From Butyrivibrio sp. (GTDB taxonomy: Bacteria > Bacillota > Clostridia > Lachnospirales > Lachnospiraceae): DNA of 26,806 nt. This document shows, in pieces, positions 8,362-14,215 of the stretch (the first letter of the stretch is position 1; each line of letters begins with the position of its first letter). The stretch is from contig JAEDHB010000020.1 of the NCBI GenBank assembly GCA_016297265.1, positions 1-26,806 on the forward strand. Reading direction: 5' to 3'. Under the pieces are notes generated by a model that did no database searches, had not been told where the DNA came from, and saw nothing but the letters and a program-made list of their open reading frames with translations. The position numbers and the translations under genes are program-made.

Positions 8362-9627
8362 TTATCTGACTTTTCTGTGTTTTTTCACAATGGCGTTAAT
8401 GGTTTTTTCAAGTTCTGACACAATCGCAAGTCCTAACGCAATTCCCACCGCATATAATGCAAGCAGTTCAATGTTTGCAAAGAATGAGTTCCTGTCAGAG
8501 GATATCACGGCAAGTGCTGAATAGTACAGGTTTTTGCCGGGAATAAGGGGGATGCATGCAGGGATGAACAGTATCGTAGTCGGAACCTTCATTCCGTATG
8601 CGAAGGCTTCTCCGTATATTCCTACAAGGATTGCGGAGAGAAGCGTTGCCACAAAAATATTCAGACCTGCATTTACAAAGAGCAGGTATGCCGCCCAGCA
8701 GATTAGCCCTCCGACAGTTGATACAATCATACATTTTCGTCTTGAATTAAATACCATACAGAGTGCACAGGTGCCAAGTGTTGCGGTGATTAACTGTGTG
8801 ACAATTCCTATGGCGTCATTGGAAAGTGTGGCATCCACGATATTTCCCTTTATCAGCATAAGTGACAGCATAAAGCCTATTGCGATACCGAAAGCCTGCA
8901 GAAGGCTGTCCATAAGCTTTTCAAAGCTTGATATGATGTCGCCGCTCAATATGAACCTTATGGAATTGGTTATTGCAACGCCCGGGATGAGTACCATGAT
9001 GTCACCGATGATTATCTGGCTTACATGCAGTCCCGGAATAATCAGGTTGGCAAGATTGATGAACACACCCACGGCAAAAGAACATTCCACATTAAAAAAT
9101 ATTTCGGAGTGAGTGTAGGGTTTTATCCATCTTTGCAGTAAAGTGATTATCCCTGCGCCCAGCGCCGCAATAACTGTATCAGCAAAATTGCCGCCAAAAA
9201 ACAGGGTGAAAGAAATTGCTGCCAGAAGCTGGCCGATTAATATGCTCAGACCTTTCTGGTGCTCATCTAATATGGAAAGCACTCTGTTTTTGAACTCCTT
9301 AACATCCATGGGATGAGCTGCACAGTCCCTGCAAAGCTGGTTCAGCTTTTCCATTCTGGTGCAGTCTATTCTGCTGCGCTTGGTGATTCGCCGATGCTGT
9401 GTTATCGAATAATTATCTCCGAATTCTGCAGTGATAAGTATGCTTGAGGTCAATGCATGAATGCTGATATGCACTGCTCCGTATGCTTTCCCAAGCCTGT
9501 GAAGACTGTCCTCAATGCGGGATATTTCTCCGCCCGACATATACATGGCTTCGCCGATGTTTAACAGCTGTCTCATAAAAATATCCGCATCTTCCTTTGT
9601 TGAAATAAAAGTATTATTGATGTCCAT
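8362..9627 (-). CDS. Threonine/serine exporter family protein (ThrE-like, DUF1212 plus DUF3815 fusion)
   Basis: 421 residues. The N-terminal half carries the ThrE/YjjP (DUF1212) pattern: a cytoplasmic start with MSGGEISRIEDSLHRLGKAYG, then about five membrane helices containing PGVAITNSIR. The C-terminal half repeats a five-helix arrangement of the YjjB (DUF3815) type with IPGKNLYYSALAV. Actinobacterial ThrE is a single chain like this, whereas many Firmicutes split the two halves into separate genes. The family exports threonine and serine, and in some bacteria the related YjjPB proteins export succinate, so substrate is not certain. The start at 9627 has only a weak GGAAAA ribosome site. 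Convergent to the cyclase gene and divergent from the amidohydrolase gene. Confidence 0.88.
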   Translation of the reverse strand: MDINNTFISTKEDADIFMRQLLNIGEAMYMSGGEISRIEDSLHRLGKAYGAVHISIHALTSSILITAEFGDNYSITQHRRITKRSRIDCTRMEKLNQLCRDCAAHPMDVKEFKNRVLSILDEHQKGLSILIGQLLAAISFTLFFGGNFADTVIAALGAGIITLLQRWIKPYTHSEIFFNVECSFAVGVFINLANLIIPGLHVSQIIIGDIMVLIPGVAITNSIRFILSGDIISSFEKLMDSLLQAFGIAIGFMLSLMLIKGNIVDATLSNDAIGIVTQLITATLGTCALCMVFNSRRKCMIVSTVGGLICWAAYLLFVNAGLNIFVATLLSAILVGIYGEAFAYGMKVPTTILFIPACIPLIPGKNLYYSALAVISSDRNSFFANIELLALYAVGIALGLAIVSELEKTINAIVKKHRKVR

Positions 9628-9663
9628 ATTATTTTTCCATTCAAAGTGTAGTTATTATGTAAT

Positions 9664-9694
9664 ATTATACTACATTTTTTCTCATTTTTTTCAA
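9664..9694 (-). promoter_or_regulatory. Possible promoter of the ThrE-like gene
   Basis: On the minus strand TTGAAA (9694-9689) and TATAAT (9669-9664) are separated by 19 bp, about 35 bp upstream of the start codon. The -10 is perfect but the spacing is long. The rest of 9700-9800 is a very AT-rich divergent intergenic stretch. Confidence 0.4.
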
Positions 9695-9803
9695 TCCCCG
9701 ATAATCTCTCCCACAAAAAATTAATAAAAATTAATAAATTTTTAATAGAATATATATCTCCTGAGTGATAATATTTTTTCAGAAATTCGCGGAGGAGTAT
9801 CGA

Positions 9804-10628
9804 ATGAGCAATATTATAGTTGATGCCCATGCCCATGCATGCGGACAATACCTTACAACACAAGATATTGAGAAAAAACTTAATAATGCCGGTTGTGATA
9901 AAATACTGCTGACGGCAGGCCAGCTTGGAAGCAGTAAGACATACAAGCTTAAGAATAGAACGCTGAAGGATGCATATGCGGATGTTGTGTCAGCAAATAA
10001 CAGACTTAACCGCATAATGATGACGATGTTGCGAATGATAAAGAAGGTTCCGGCGGGCAATGAGTATGTCTACGGACTGACGAAGGAATTGCCGGGCAAG
10101 GTTTATCAGGTTTACTGGGTGACTCGGGATAATGTTGATGGCTTGGATGCTGATTACGAGAGAATGGGCTTTGTCGGAATCAAGTTGCATCAATGCTGGG
10201 AAAATTTTAAGGTCGGAGATTCATATTTTTGCAGAGTCGCAGACTGGGCGGAGAAAAAAGGTCTGCCGCTGTTTGTTCATATGTACAACAGGGAAGAGGT
10301 TTCGAAACTCGCGGAATACATCAAGAAGCATCCTGATTTGAAAATAGTAATCGGACACCTGTATTGCGTTGAATGTTTTATCAATATTCCGATGGAAATG
10401 TGCCGGAATGTGTATTTTGATTTGTCCAATACATATTTTGTATCTAAGGAGCGTTTTCTGATAGGATATTTCCATTTCGGCGCGGAACATTTTATGCTTG
10501 GTTCGGACACCCCTTACGGAATTGATGCTCTGGAGAATGCAATTGCCCAGATTAAGGCATGCGGACTTTCGGAGGATGAAAACACTCTGATTCTCGGGGA
10601 AAATGCCAAAAGACTGTATCAACTTTAG
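9804..10628 (+). CDS. Metal-dependent amidohydrolase (amidohydrolase_2 / TatD-like fold)
   Basis: 274 residues of a TIM-barrel metal hydrolase. The N-terminal metal site is VDAHAHACG (H9, H11). Further strand-end histidines are seen in LPLFVHMYN and IVIGHLYC, and the catalytic aspartate lies in FMLGSDTPYG. A C-terminal LILGENAKRLYQL helix is the usual ending for this superfamily, where the product often resembles decarboxylases or hydrolases acting on cyclic amides or esters; no substrate can be named. I chose ATG 9804 with GGAGGAG at 9791-9797 over GTG 9765. Its original terminator was split by the transposon, which now supplies a replacement about 70 bp inside its left end. Confidence 0.87.
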   Translation: MSNIIVDAHAHACGQYLTTQDIEKKLNNAGCDKILLTAGQLGSSKTYKLKNRTLKDAYADVVSANNRLNRIMMTMLRMIKKVPAGNEYVYGLTKELPGKVYQVYWVTRDNVDGLDADYERMGFVGIKLHQCWENFKVGDSYFCRVADWAEKKGLPLFVHMYNREEVSKLAEYIKKHPDLKIVIGHLYCVECFINIPMEMCRNVYFDLSNTYFVSKERFLIGYFHFGAEHFMLGSDTPYGIDALENAIAQIKACGLSEDENTLILGENAKRLYQL

Positions 10629-10637
10629 GGAAAAAAT

Positions 10638-10648
10638 AAGACCGTCAC
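10638..10648. terminator. Left arm of a terminator split by the transposon
   Basis: AAGACCGTCAC, preceded by an A-rich run, pairs with GTGATGGTCTT at 14191-14201 (11 pairs including one G-U), which is followed by five T. With the transposon and one target copy removed, the loop between the arms is exactly the 8-bp TATTATGA. The intact structure would have been a bidirectional terminator between the amidohydrolase gene and the convergent gene at 14216-14890. Confidence 0.82.
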
Positions 10649-10656
10649 TATTATGA
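10649..10656. repeat. Target-site duplication, left copy (TATTATGA)
   Basis: Eight bases immediately outside the left terminal inverted repeat, identical to 14183-14190. Perfect duplication indicates an intact, fairly recent insertion. Confidence 0.92.
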
Positions 10657-10675
10657 GCAATGGTATTAAGTTAAG
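10657..10675 (+). repeat. Left terminal inverted repeat
   Basis: GCAATGGTATTAAGTTAAG, the perfect reverse complement of 14164-14182. Inward of it, TTGACACAACAAAAA resembles the inward sequence TTGACATCAAAAAA of the right end (about 12 bp deeper there), perhaps a second transposase-binding block. Confidence 0.92.
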
Positions 10676-10690
10676 CTCTTGACACAACAA

Positions 10691-10738
10691 AAAAAAGACA
10701 GCTTCAATTTTCAAAAAGAAAAAGGGGCTGTCTTTTTT
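10691..10738. terminator. Bidirectional terminator at the transposon left end
   Basis: A 12-bp perfect stem (10691-10702 with 10727-10738) built from A6-GACAGC and GCTGTC-T6, with a 24-nt loop. It can stop rightward transcripts from the amidohydrolase gene and leftward ones leaving the element. Confidence 0.85.
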
Positions 10739-10750
10739 GAATTTTTAATA

Positions 10751-10784
10751 TGAAAAATCCTCTGGCATAATAACCAGAGGATTT
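10751..10784 (-). terminator. Terminator of the GNAT/63-residue gene pair
   Basis: An 11-bp perfect stem (10755-10765 with 10774-10784) and an 8-nt loop. On the minus strand it is followed by TTTTTCAT. It begins a few bases after the stop codon of the 63-residue gene. Confidence 0.85.
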
Positions 10785-10789
10785 AGTGA

Positions 10790-10981
10790 TTAACATACTT
10801 TAAATTTTTCAAGTATTTCAGGAGTTACTTGAGAGTATGAGATTTCGTTTTCTTCAATATATTTTGCATAACCTCTTAAATCAAATTTAAGTGGAGTTAA
10901 TGGCTGATATGGGTTACATTTTTCTATAAAATGTTCAACCATTTCTTTTTTTTCGCTATATGACTTCATCTGTCCACTCAT
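10790..10981 (-). CDS. Small 63-residue protein overlapping the GNAT-like gene
   Basis: MSGQMKSYSEKK... is a charged, mostly helical, soluble protein with no signal peptide or membrane segment. A central NPYQPLTPLKFDLRGYAKYIEE segment and a final EILEKFKVC helix look like a compact helical domain. A very strong ribosome site (GGGAGGTG, seven bases from ATG) supports this start. It overlaps the end of the GNAT-like gene by 26 bases and is followed by its own terminator, so the two form a bicistron. I do not know the family. Its size, position and tight coupling would suit a partner or antitoxin of the GNAT-like protein, or a subunit; this is inference. Confidence 0.8.
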   Translation of the reverse strand: MSGQMKSYSEKKEMVEHFIEKCNPYQPLTPLKFDLRGYAKYIEENEISYSQVTPEILEKFKVC

Positions 10982-11504
10982 AAGTATACACCTCCCTTAA
11001 ACGCTTAGTCGCGTTATCCGATAACATAAATCTGAACGGATTATTTAATGCAGGTAACGGCATAGCTCCAAATTCTTTACAATAATAATTGTAAAGTTCT
11101 TCATCCATAGCTTCGCCATAAATAAATCCTTCATATCCGTGTTTTACCGATAAATCTGATGCAATCGCTAATAAATGACCTCCAACACCAGTAAATCTCT
11201 GTGTATTATATTGCCAAATATTATTATGTGGTGCAGTACACGCCCATAATACATATACTGCACATGCTTCAGCATCATATTGTAAGGCAATCAAACCTTG
11301 AATATCCATGGTACCTTTGAGTACTAAAGCATAAACTTCGGTATCTTTTGAAAATCTGCTCCAATTAATAAACCATCCACTAGATGAATTAAATTTTGAT
11401 AAATAACTTTTTCTGCGTATTTGTATTATTTCAGTTTCATAAATTTCCCCTGAACTAATTTCCTTTAGGCATGGTACAATTTCGTCAATTTTAAATGTTA
11501 TCAT
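10956..11504 (-). CDS. GNAT-like acyltransferase (transposon cargo)
   Basis: 182 residues. The pattern fits a GNAT fold. An N-terminal strand-helix-strand part is followed by IQGLIALQYD and AVYVLWACTAPHN (central strands). RFTGVGGHLLAIASDLSVKHG then matches the acetyl-CoA pyrophosphate-binding loop (R/Q-x-x-G-x-G/A) and its helix. GFIYGEAMDEELYNYYCKEFGAMPL is the following strand and the C-terminal helix with a YY...FGA ending. The substrate is unknown: candidates are a small molecule, a protein or an aminoacyl-tRNA as in GNAT toxins. GAGGAA lies about seven bases before ATG 11504. It is preceded by its own promoter and a structured leader, and overlaps the 63-residue gene. Confidence 0.75.
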   Translation of the reverse strand: MITFKIDEIVPCLKEISSGEIYETEIIQIRRKSYLSKFNSSSGWFINWSRFSKDTEVYALVLKGTMDIQGLIALQYDAEACAVYVLWACTAPHNNIWQYNTQRFTGVGGHLLAIASDLSVKHGYEGFIYGEAMDEELYNYYCKEFGAMPLPALNNPFRFMLSDNATKRLREVYTYEWTDEVI

Positions 11505-11534
11505 TTTTTATTTCCTCTACTTTCTTAAATTTGC

Positions 11535-11691
11535 ACATCAAGAAAGCGTATTTGCTTGCCCTGATGTACTATATTAATAGTTACTTTTCAGGACAAATAT
11601 AGTCCTATTTAATTGTTAATCACTTTTCTCCCTTGCTTAATTTTCCATATTCATAATATGGAACAAAACTATAATTTTAAGCAGGAGAAAA
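11535..11691 (-). ncRNA. Structured 5' leader of the GNAT-like gene
   Basis: The transcript from the promoter at 11708-11736 would have a leader of about 197 nt with three inverted repeats. The first is a long stem at 11624-11691 (8 bp, a 2-nt bulge, 7 bp) enclosing a perfect 9-3-9 hairpin at 11643-11663. The second is a 5-bp hairpin at 11590-11606, and the third a two-part stem at 11535-11567 just before the ribosome site. None has a T-tract, so a translational or processing role is likelier than termination. I do not recognise a known riboswitch class. A four-codon frame GTG-ATT-AAC-AAT-stop after a GGGAG site might be a leader peptide. Confidence 0.5.
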
Positions 11692-11707
11692 CTGTATTTC
11701 TATATAT

Positions 11708-11736
11708 ATTATAGCATATACAGCATCTTTTTTAAA
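11708..11736 (-). promoter_or_regulatory. Promoter of the GNAT/63-residue pair
   Basis: Minus strand: TTTAAA (11736-11731), 17-bp spacer and a perfect extended -10 TGC-TATAAT (ending at 11708). Predicted start is near 11701. It lies between the XRE gene and the GNAT-like gene, so the pair can be expressed without the XRE promoter. Confidence 0.65.
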
Positions 11737-11784
11737 CTCCATTTTATGTTATTTGCTTTAAATATGACAAAAAAGAAAAAAATA

Positions 11785-12327
11785 TTATTTATTCAAATGT
11801 TTTAAATACATACCTATTCTTTCCTTAAATTTATTATCGGAAGGAGAAATACTTTCTATAATAAGTGTTTTAGCAGCATTTTTGATTATATCATTTTCGC
11901 TATTAACCGATTCTTCCAAGGATATTACCAAATCGGCTGTTTCTTCATATTCAATAAAATAATCCTTAAATGTATCTATATCCTTACTGATATTATATTC
12001 AGTATCAGATTCTTTTACACATAAAGATTCATCATTAAACACATTGAACTGATTGGTATAATTTCCCATGATTATATTTGTTGCTTTATTTGCCTTTTCT
12101 GTTGTGTCGATATAATCACTTAACTTGAAATTGCAGCTATCACTAATCGCAGGTAAAACCGAAGCTGGCATATCAATAGAACCATTTTCATATTTGCATA
12201 TAGTTGATTTTGTAACACCTAAATCGACAGCAAGTTCTGTCTGGCTCATTCCAGCCCGTTTTCTTTTTGTTCTAATCACTTTGCCTATTGATTGCAATGT
12301 TTTTATTTTATTATACTTATTTTTCAT
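11785..12327 (-). CDS. XRE/Cro-CI family regulator (transposon cargo)
   Basis: 180 residues from ATG 12327 (185 if TTG 12342 is used; neither has a strong ribosome site). Residues about 10-65 form an HTH_3 domain: IGKVIRTKRKRAGMSQTELAVDLG, then VTKSTICKYENGS, the usual Cro/CI recognition helix and following turn. The remaining 110 residues are acidic and helical with no family I recognise; they could mediate dimerisation or bind a partner. A perfect 10-3-10 palindrome covers the predicted transcription start, which suggests autoregulation. It is the first minus-strand gene downstream of the shared control region, and could repress the transposase, the GNAT pair, or both. Confidence 0.85.
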   Translation of the reverse strand: MKNKYNKIKTLQSIGKVIRTKRKRAGMSQTELAVDLGVTKSTICKYENGSIDMPASVLPAISDSCNFKLSDYIDTTEKANKATNIIMGNYTNQFNVFNDESLCVKESDTEYNISKDIDTFKDYFIEYEETADLVISLEESVNSENDIIKNAAKTLIIESISPSDNKFKERIGMYLKHLNK

Positions 12328-12340
12328 AATATTATCCAAC

Positions 12341-12363
12341 AAAGTTTCTTCACAAGAAACTTT
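12341..12363. promoter_or_regulatory. Perfect 10-3-10 palindrome at the XRE promoter (putative operator)
   Basis: Arms AAAGTTTCTT and AAGAAACTTT are separated by CAC. The site overlaps the predicted XRE transcription start and touches its -10, where an autorepressor would bind. It could alternatively form an RNA hairpin in the extreme 5' end of the mRNA. Confidence 0.6.
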
Positions 12364-12391
12364 TATATGTAAAAAGGAGAAATTATTTCAA
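12362..12391 (-). promoter_or_regulatory. Promoter of the XRE gene
   Basis: Minus strand: TTGAAA (12391-12386), 18-bp spacer and TATAAA (12367-12362). Predicted start near 12355, about 28 bases before ATG 12327. Confidence 0.6.
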
Positions 12392-12436
12392 TTCCTTTAT
12401 TTTTGTCATAATTTCCATTAAAATATAATTAGTATC

Positions 12437-12510
12437 AAAAAAATAGGTACTAGCTCCTGTCTGCAAACTTTAGCTAGTACCTCATACAGAGGATAATCCT
12501 CTATGTCTTT
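12437..12510 (-). ncRNA. Predicted ~75-nt small RNA from the transposase control region
   Basis: On the minus strand a good promoter (12517-12545) is followed at 12437-12482 by an intrinsic terminator: an 11-bp perfect stem (12445-12455 with 12472-12482), 16-nt loop, then a seven-T tract. The enclosed RNA would start near 12510, fold a 7-bp hairpin from the palindrome at 12488-12502, and end about 110 bases before the XRE start. The XRE gene has its own promoter further on, so this is more likely a free small RNA than an XRE leader. It contains a 12-nt stretch complementary to the transposase leader (12555-12566). RNA-OUT of IS10 is a precedent for small RNAs limiting IS4-family transposases, though this RNA would act from an adjacent site. 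Confidence 0.5.
12488..12502. repeat. Palindromic repeat, copy 1 (AGAGGATAATCCTCT)
   Basis: A 7-1-7 palindrome. Its core AGGATAATCCTC recurs in direct orientation at 12555-12566, 65 bp away (about six helical turns), on the other side of the promoters. It could be an operator half-pair for looping by the XRE protein or an RNA stem in the predicted small RNA. Confidence 0.7.
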
Positions 12511-12516
12511 GAATTT

Positions 12517-12545
12517 ATAATATCACAGCGTTTCTATAAGTTCAA
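12517..12545 (-). promoter_or_regulatory. Promoter of the predicted small RNA
   Basis: Minus strand: TTGAAC (12545-12540), ideal 17-bp spacer, TATTAT (12522-12517). It overlaps the likely transposase promoter region on the opposite strand (TTGAAT at 12509-12514, TATAAG at 12535-12540, 20-bp spacing), so the two could interfere. Confidence 0.6.
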
Positions 12546-12554
12546 CACATTTTT

Positions 12555-12579
12555 AGGATAATCCTCAATTATTTTGAGG
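12555..12579 (+). promoter_or_regulatory. Palindromic repeat copy 2 and hairpin over the transposase Shine-Dalgarno
   Basis: AGGATAATCCT (12555-12565) is the second palindrome. Overlapping it, CCTCAA (12563-12568) pairs with TTGAGG (12574-12579) over a 5-nt loop and buries the GAGGTG ribosome site of the transposase. The two hairpins share CCT, so they are mutually exclusive, and only one of them hides the ribosome site. This would allow a switch in transposase translation. Confidence 0.6.
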
Positions 12580-12585
12580 TGTTCT

Positions 12586-13968
12586 ATGTCTAAAACTAAA
12601 AACCTAACTCCTTTAGAACAACTGAATAACGTTATAAATAAAACTGTTGTTAATATTTCAGAATTTAAAAAGAATCCAAGAGATTTTACACGGAATCGCA
12701 AATTAAATGCTGCAACTACTATTAAAAAGGTCTTAAATATGCAAGGAAATTCTCTTAATACAGAGCTTATAGACGCTTTTCCAAACATAGATGATAGAAT
12801 GACTGCATCAGCATTTGAACAAGCTAAAGACAAGTTAAAACCAGAAATATTTGAACACATATTAACTGAATATAATAAGACAATGACAGAACCTAAGTTA
12901 TTGGATGATAAATACAGAGTTTATGCTATTGATGGAAGTGACTTTAATCCGCCATACAATCCAAACTCTGCTTTTGTGATGCAATCTTCTTTAGGCAGAC
13001 CTAAAAAGAATGGAGAAGATTGTAAACCTTTTTCATTGATTCATGCAAATCTTTTGTACGACATAGAGAATCGTACTTATGAAGATTGTATTTTAGAACC
13101 TAAATCTTCTTGTAGTGAACGTAATGCTGCTATAACTATGCTCAAAAGAATAAATACAGATATTCCATACATAGTTATTTGTGACCGTGGATATGACGGT
13201 TTCAATATGATTGAAACATTCAATCGTCTTGATAATTGTAATTATATAATTAGAACCAAAGTGGGCAGAGGTGGAATTAAAGAAATCACTAATCTTCCTA
13301 ACAATGAATGCGATATGGAAATGGATTTTTATGTTACTACATCTAATCGCTTTTATATGCAGAATAAAGACAAAATGAATATTCATCTTGTTAATAGTCC
13401 AAAGAAACATCATAAAAAATACTTTTCTCCAAACACAAAGAATCAGAGATGGGATTTTGAGCAAAGATGTAATGTTAAATGTCGTGTTGTAAAATTCCGT
13501 ATCAATAATGCTGATACTGGCAAAGAAGAATGGGAAGTTTTGCTTACAAATCTCAATAGATTTGAATTTCCAATAAAAAGAATGAAGATTATGTATAACA
13601 AGCGTTGGAATATTGAAACTTCATTCAGAGAACTAAAATATGCTCTTGGTGGGGTGCAATTTCATAGTAAAAAAGATAATTTTATTAGAATGGAATTATT
13701 TGCTCACCTTATTATGTATAATACTGTATCAAGGAATATAGCATGTATCAACGTGCCACAACAACACTCTAATAAATACGCTTATGCAGTTAGTTTTAAA
13801 GAAGCATGTGTTATTACTAGAAAATATTATAGATTTTATAATACCGAGTCACCAGAACGGATATATGCAGAAATACTGTCATATACAGTTCCTATTCGTG
13901 AGGGTAGGACAGATAAGCGAAACTTGAAACCAAAATCGTCTATATGGTTTGTATATCGAGTCGCATAA
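12586..13968 (+). CDS. IS4-family DDE transposase
   Basis: 460 residues from ATG 12586, behind GAGGTG at 12576-12581; an upstream in-frame TTG at 12574 would lie inside the ribosome site. Catalytic residues are all visible: first aspartate in YAIDGSD (D116), second in IVICDRGYDG (D200), and the glutamate in the YREK signature YNKRWNIETSFRELK (Y337, R340, E344, K351), with the exact Y-2-R-3-E-6-K spacing of the IS4 family. The region between D200 and E344 is the long beta-strand insertion typical of the family. No frameshift or stop interrupts it, so the enzyme should be active for cut-and-paste transposition. Expression appears restricted by the hairpin over its ribosome site. Confidence 0.95.
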   Translation: MSKTKNLTPLEQLNNVINKTVVNISEFKKNPRDFTRNRKLNAATTIKKVLNMQGNSLNTELIDAFPNIDDRMTASAFEQAKDKLKPEIFEHILTEYNKTMTEPKLLDDKYRVYAIDGSDFNPPYNPNSAFVMQSSLGRPKKNGEDCKPFSLIHANLLYDIENRTYEDCILEPKSSCSERNAAITMLKRINTDIPYIVICDRGYDGFNMIETFNRLDNCNYIIRTKVGRGGIKEITNLPNNECDMEMDFYVTTSNRFYMQNKDKMNIHLVNSPKKHHKKYFSPNTKNQRWDFEQRCNVKCRVVKFRINNADTGKEEWEVLLTNLNRFEFPIKRMKIMYNKRWNIETSFRELKYALGGVQFHSKKDNFIRMELFAHLIMYNTVSRNIACINVPQQHSNKYAYAVSFKEACVITRKYYRFYNTESPERIYAEILSYTVPIREGRTDKRNLKPKSSIWFVYRVA

Positions 13969-14045
13969 TCAACAGAATATCGAAAATTTTTTAAGGTTGA
14001 TTATTATTAGTCGGCCTAATTAATATGTCATAATTTTAGAAATAG

Positions 14046-14090
14046 AAATACCTATCAATAGAAATTCGCTCTACTGATAGGTATTTTTGT
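14046..14090 (+). terminator. Terminator of the transposase gene
   Basis: A 12-bp perfect stem (14046-14057 with 14075-14086), with an inner TAGA/TCTA pairing, followed by a T-rich run. It also stops transcription from leaving the element to the right. Confidence 0.88.
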
Positions 14091-14100
14091 TTTGAGTCTC

Positions 14101-14111
14101 ACTTAACTTAA
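14101..14111 (+). repeat. Subterminal copy of the inverted-repeat core
   Basis: ACTTAACTTAATGG at 14101-14114 repeats the inner part of the right terminal repeat (CTTAACTTAAT) about 60 bp inside the end. The left end has no equivalent copy. It may be an extra transposase-binding site that makes the ends unequal. Confidence 0.5.
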
Positions 14112-14163
14112 TGGTTATTCTCGTATAAGAGTACGTTTTTTGATGTCAATATTCCGAACTACT

Positions 14164-14182
14164 CTTAACTTAATACCATTGC
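14164..14182 (-). repeat. Right terminal inverted repeat
   Basis: CTTAACTTAATACCATTGC, the perfect reverse complement of 10657-10675, ending directly at the right target duplication. Confidence 0.92.
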
Positions 14183-14190
14183 TATTATGA
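14183..14190. repeat. Target-site duplication, right copy (TATTATGA)
   Basis: Identical to 10649-10656. GTGATGGTCTT and a T-run follow at once: the right arm of the split terminator. Confidence 0.92.
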
Positions 14191-14215
14191 GTGATGGTCT
14201 TTTTGTTTGTTGTTA

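Larger units (their letters stand above)
10657..14182 (+). mobile_element. IS4-family transposon (3,526 bp) with XRE, GNAT-like and small-protein cargo
   Basis: The element is bounded by perfect 19-bp inverted repeats (10657-10675 and 14164-14182) and flanked by the 8-bp direct repeat TATTATGA. It encodes one plus-strand DDE transposase of the IS4 class with the YREK signature. To the left are three minus-strand passenger genes: XRE regulator, GNAT-like protein and a 63-residue protein. No second set of terminal repeats is visible around the transposase alone, so this is one unit rather than a composite transposon. Its AT content is higher than that of the flanking genes, in keeping with horizontal acquisition. 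It carries terminators near both ends, so it insulates itself and restores termination for the interrupted site. Confidence 0.9.

Noticed and set aside
8321..9112. Plus-strand open frames opposite the ThrE-like gene
   Set aside because: They mirror a well-recognised membrane protein in another frame, and lack ribosome sites and family features.
12437..12482. Terminator hairpin as protection of the transposase against plus-strand read-through
   Set aside because: The T-tract is on the minus strand only, so it ends minus-strand RNA.
10657..14182. Composite transposon with two insertion sequences
   Set aside because: Only one transposase gene and one pair of terminal repeats are present.
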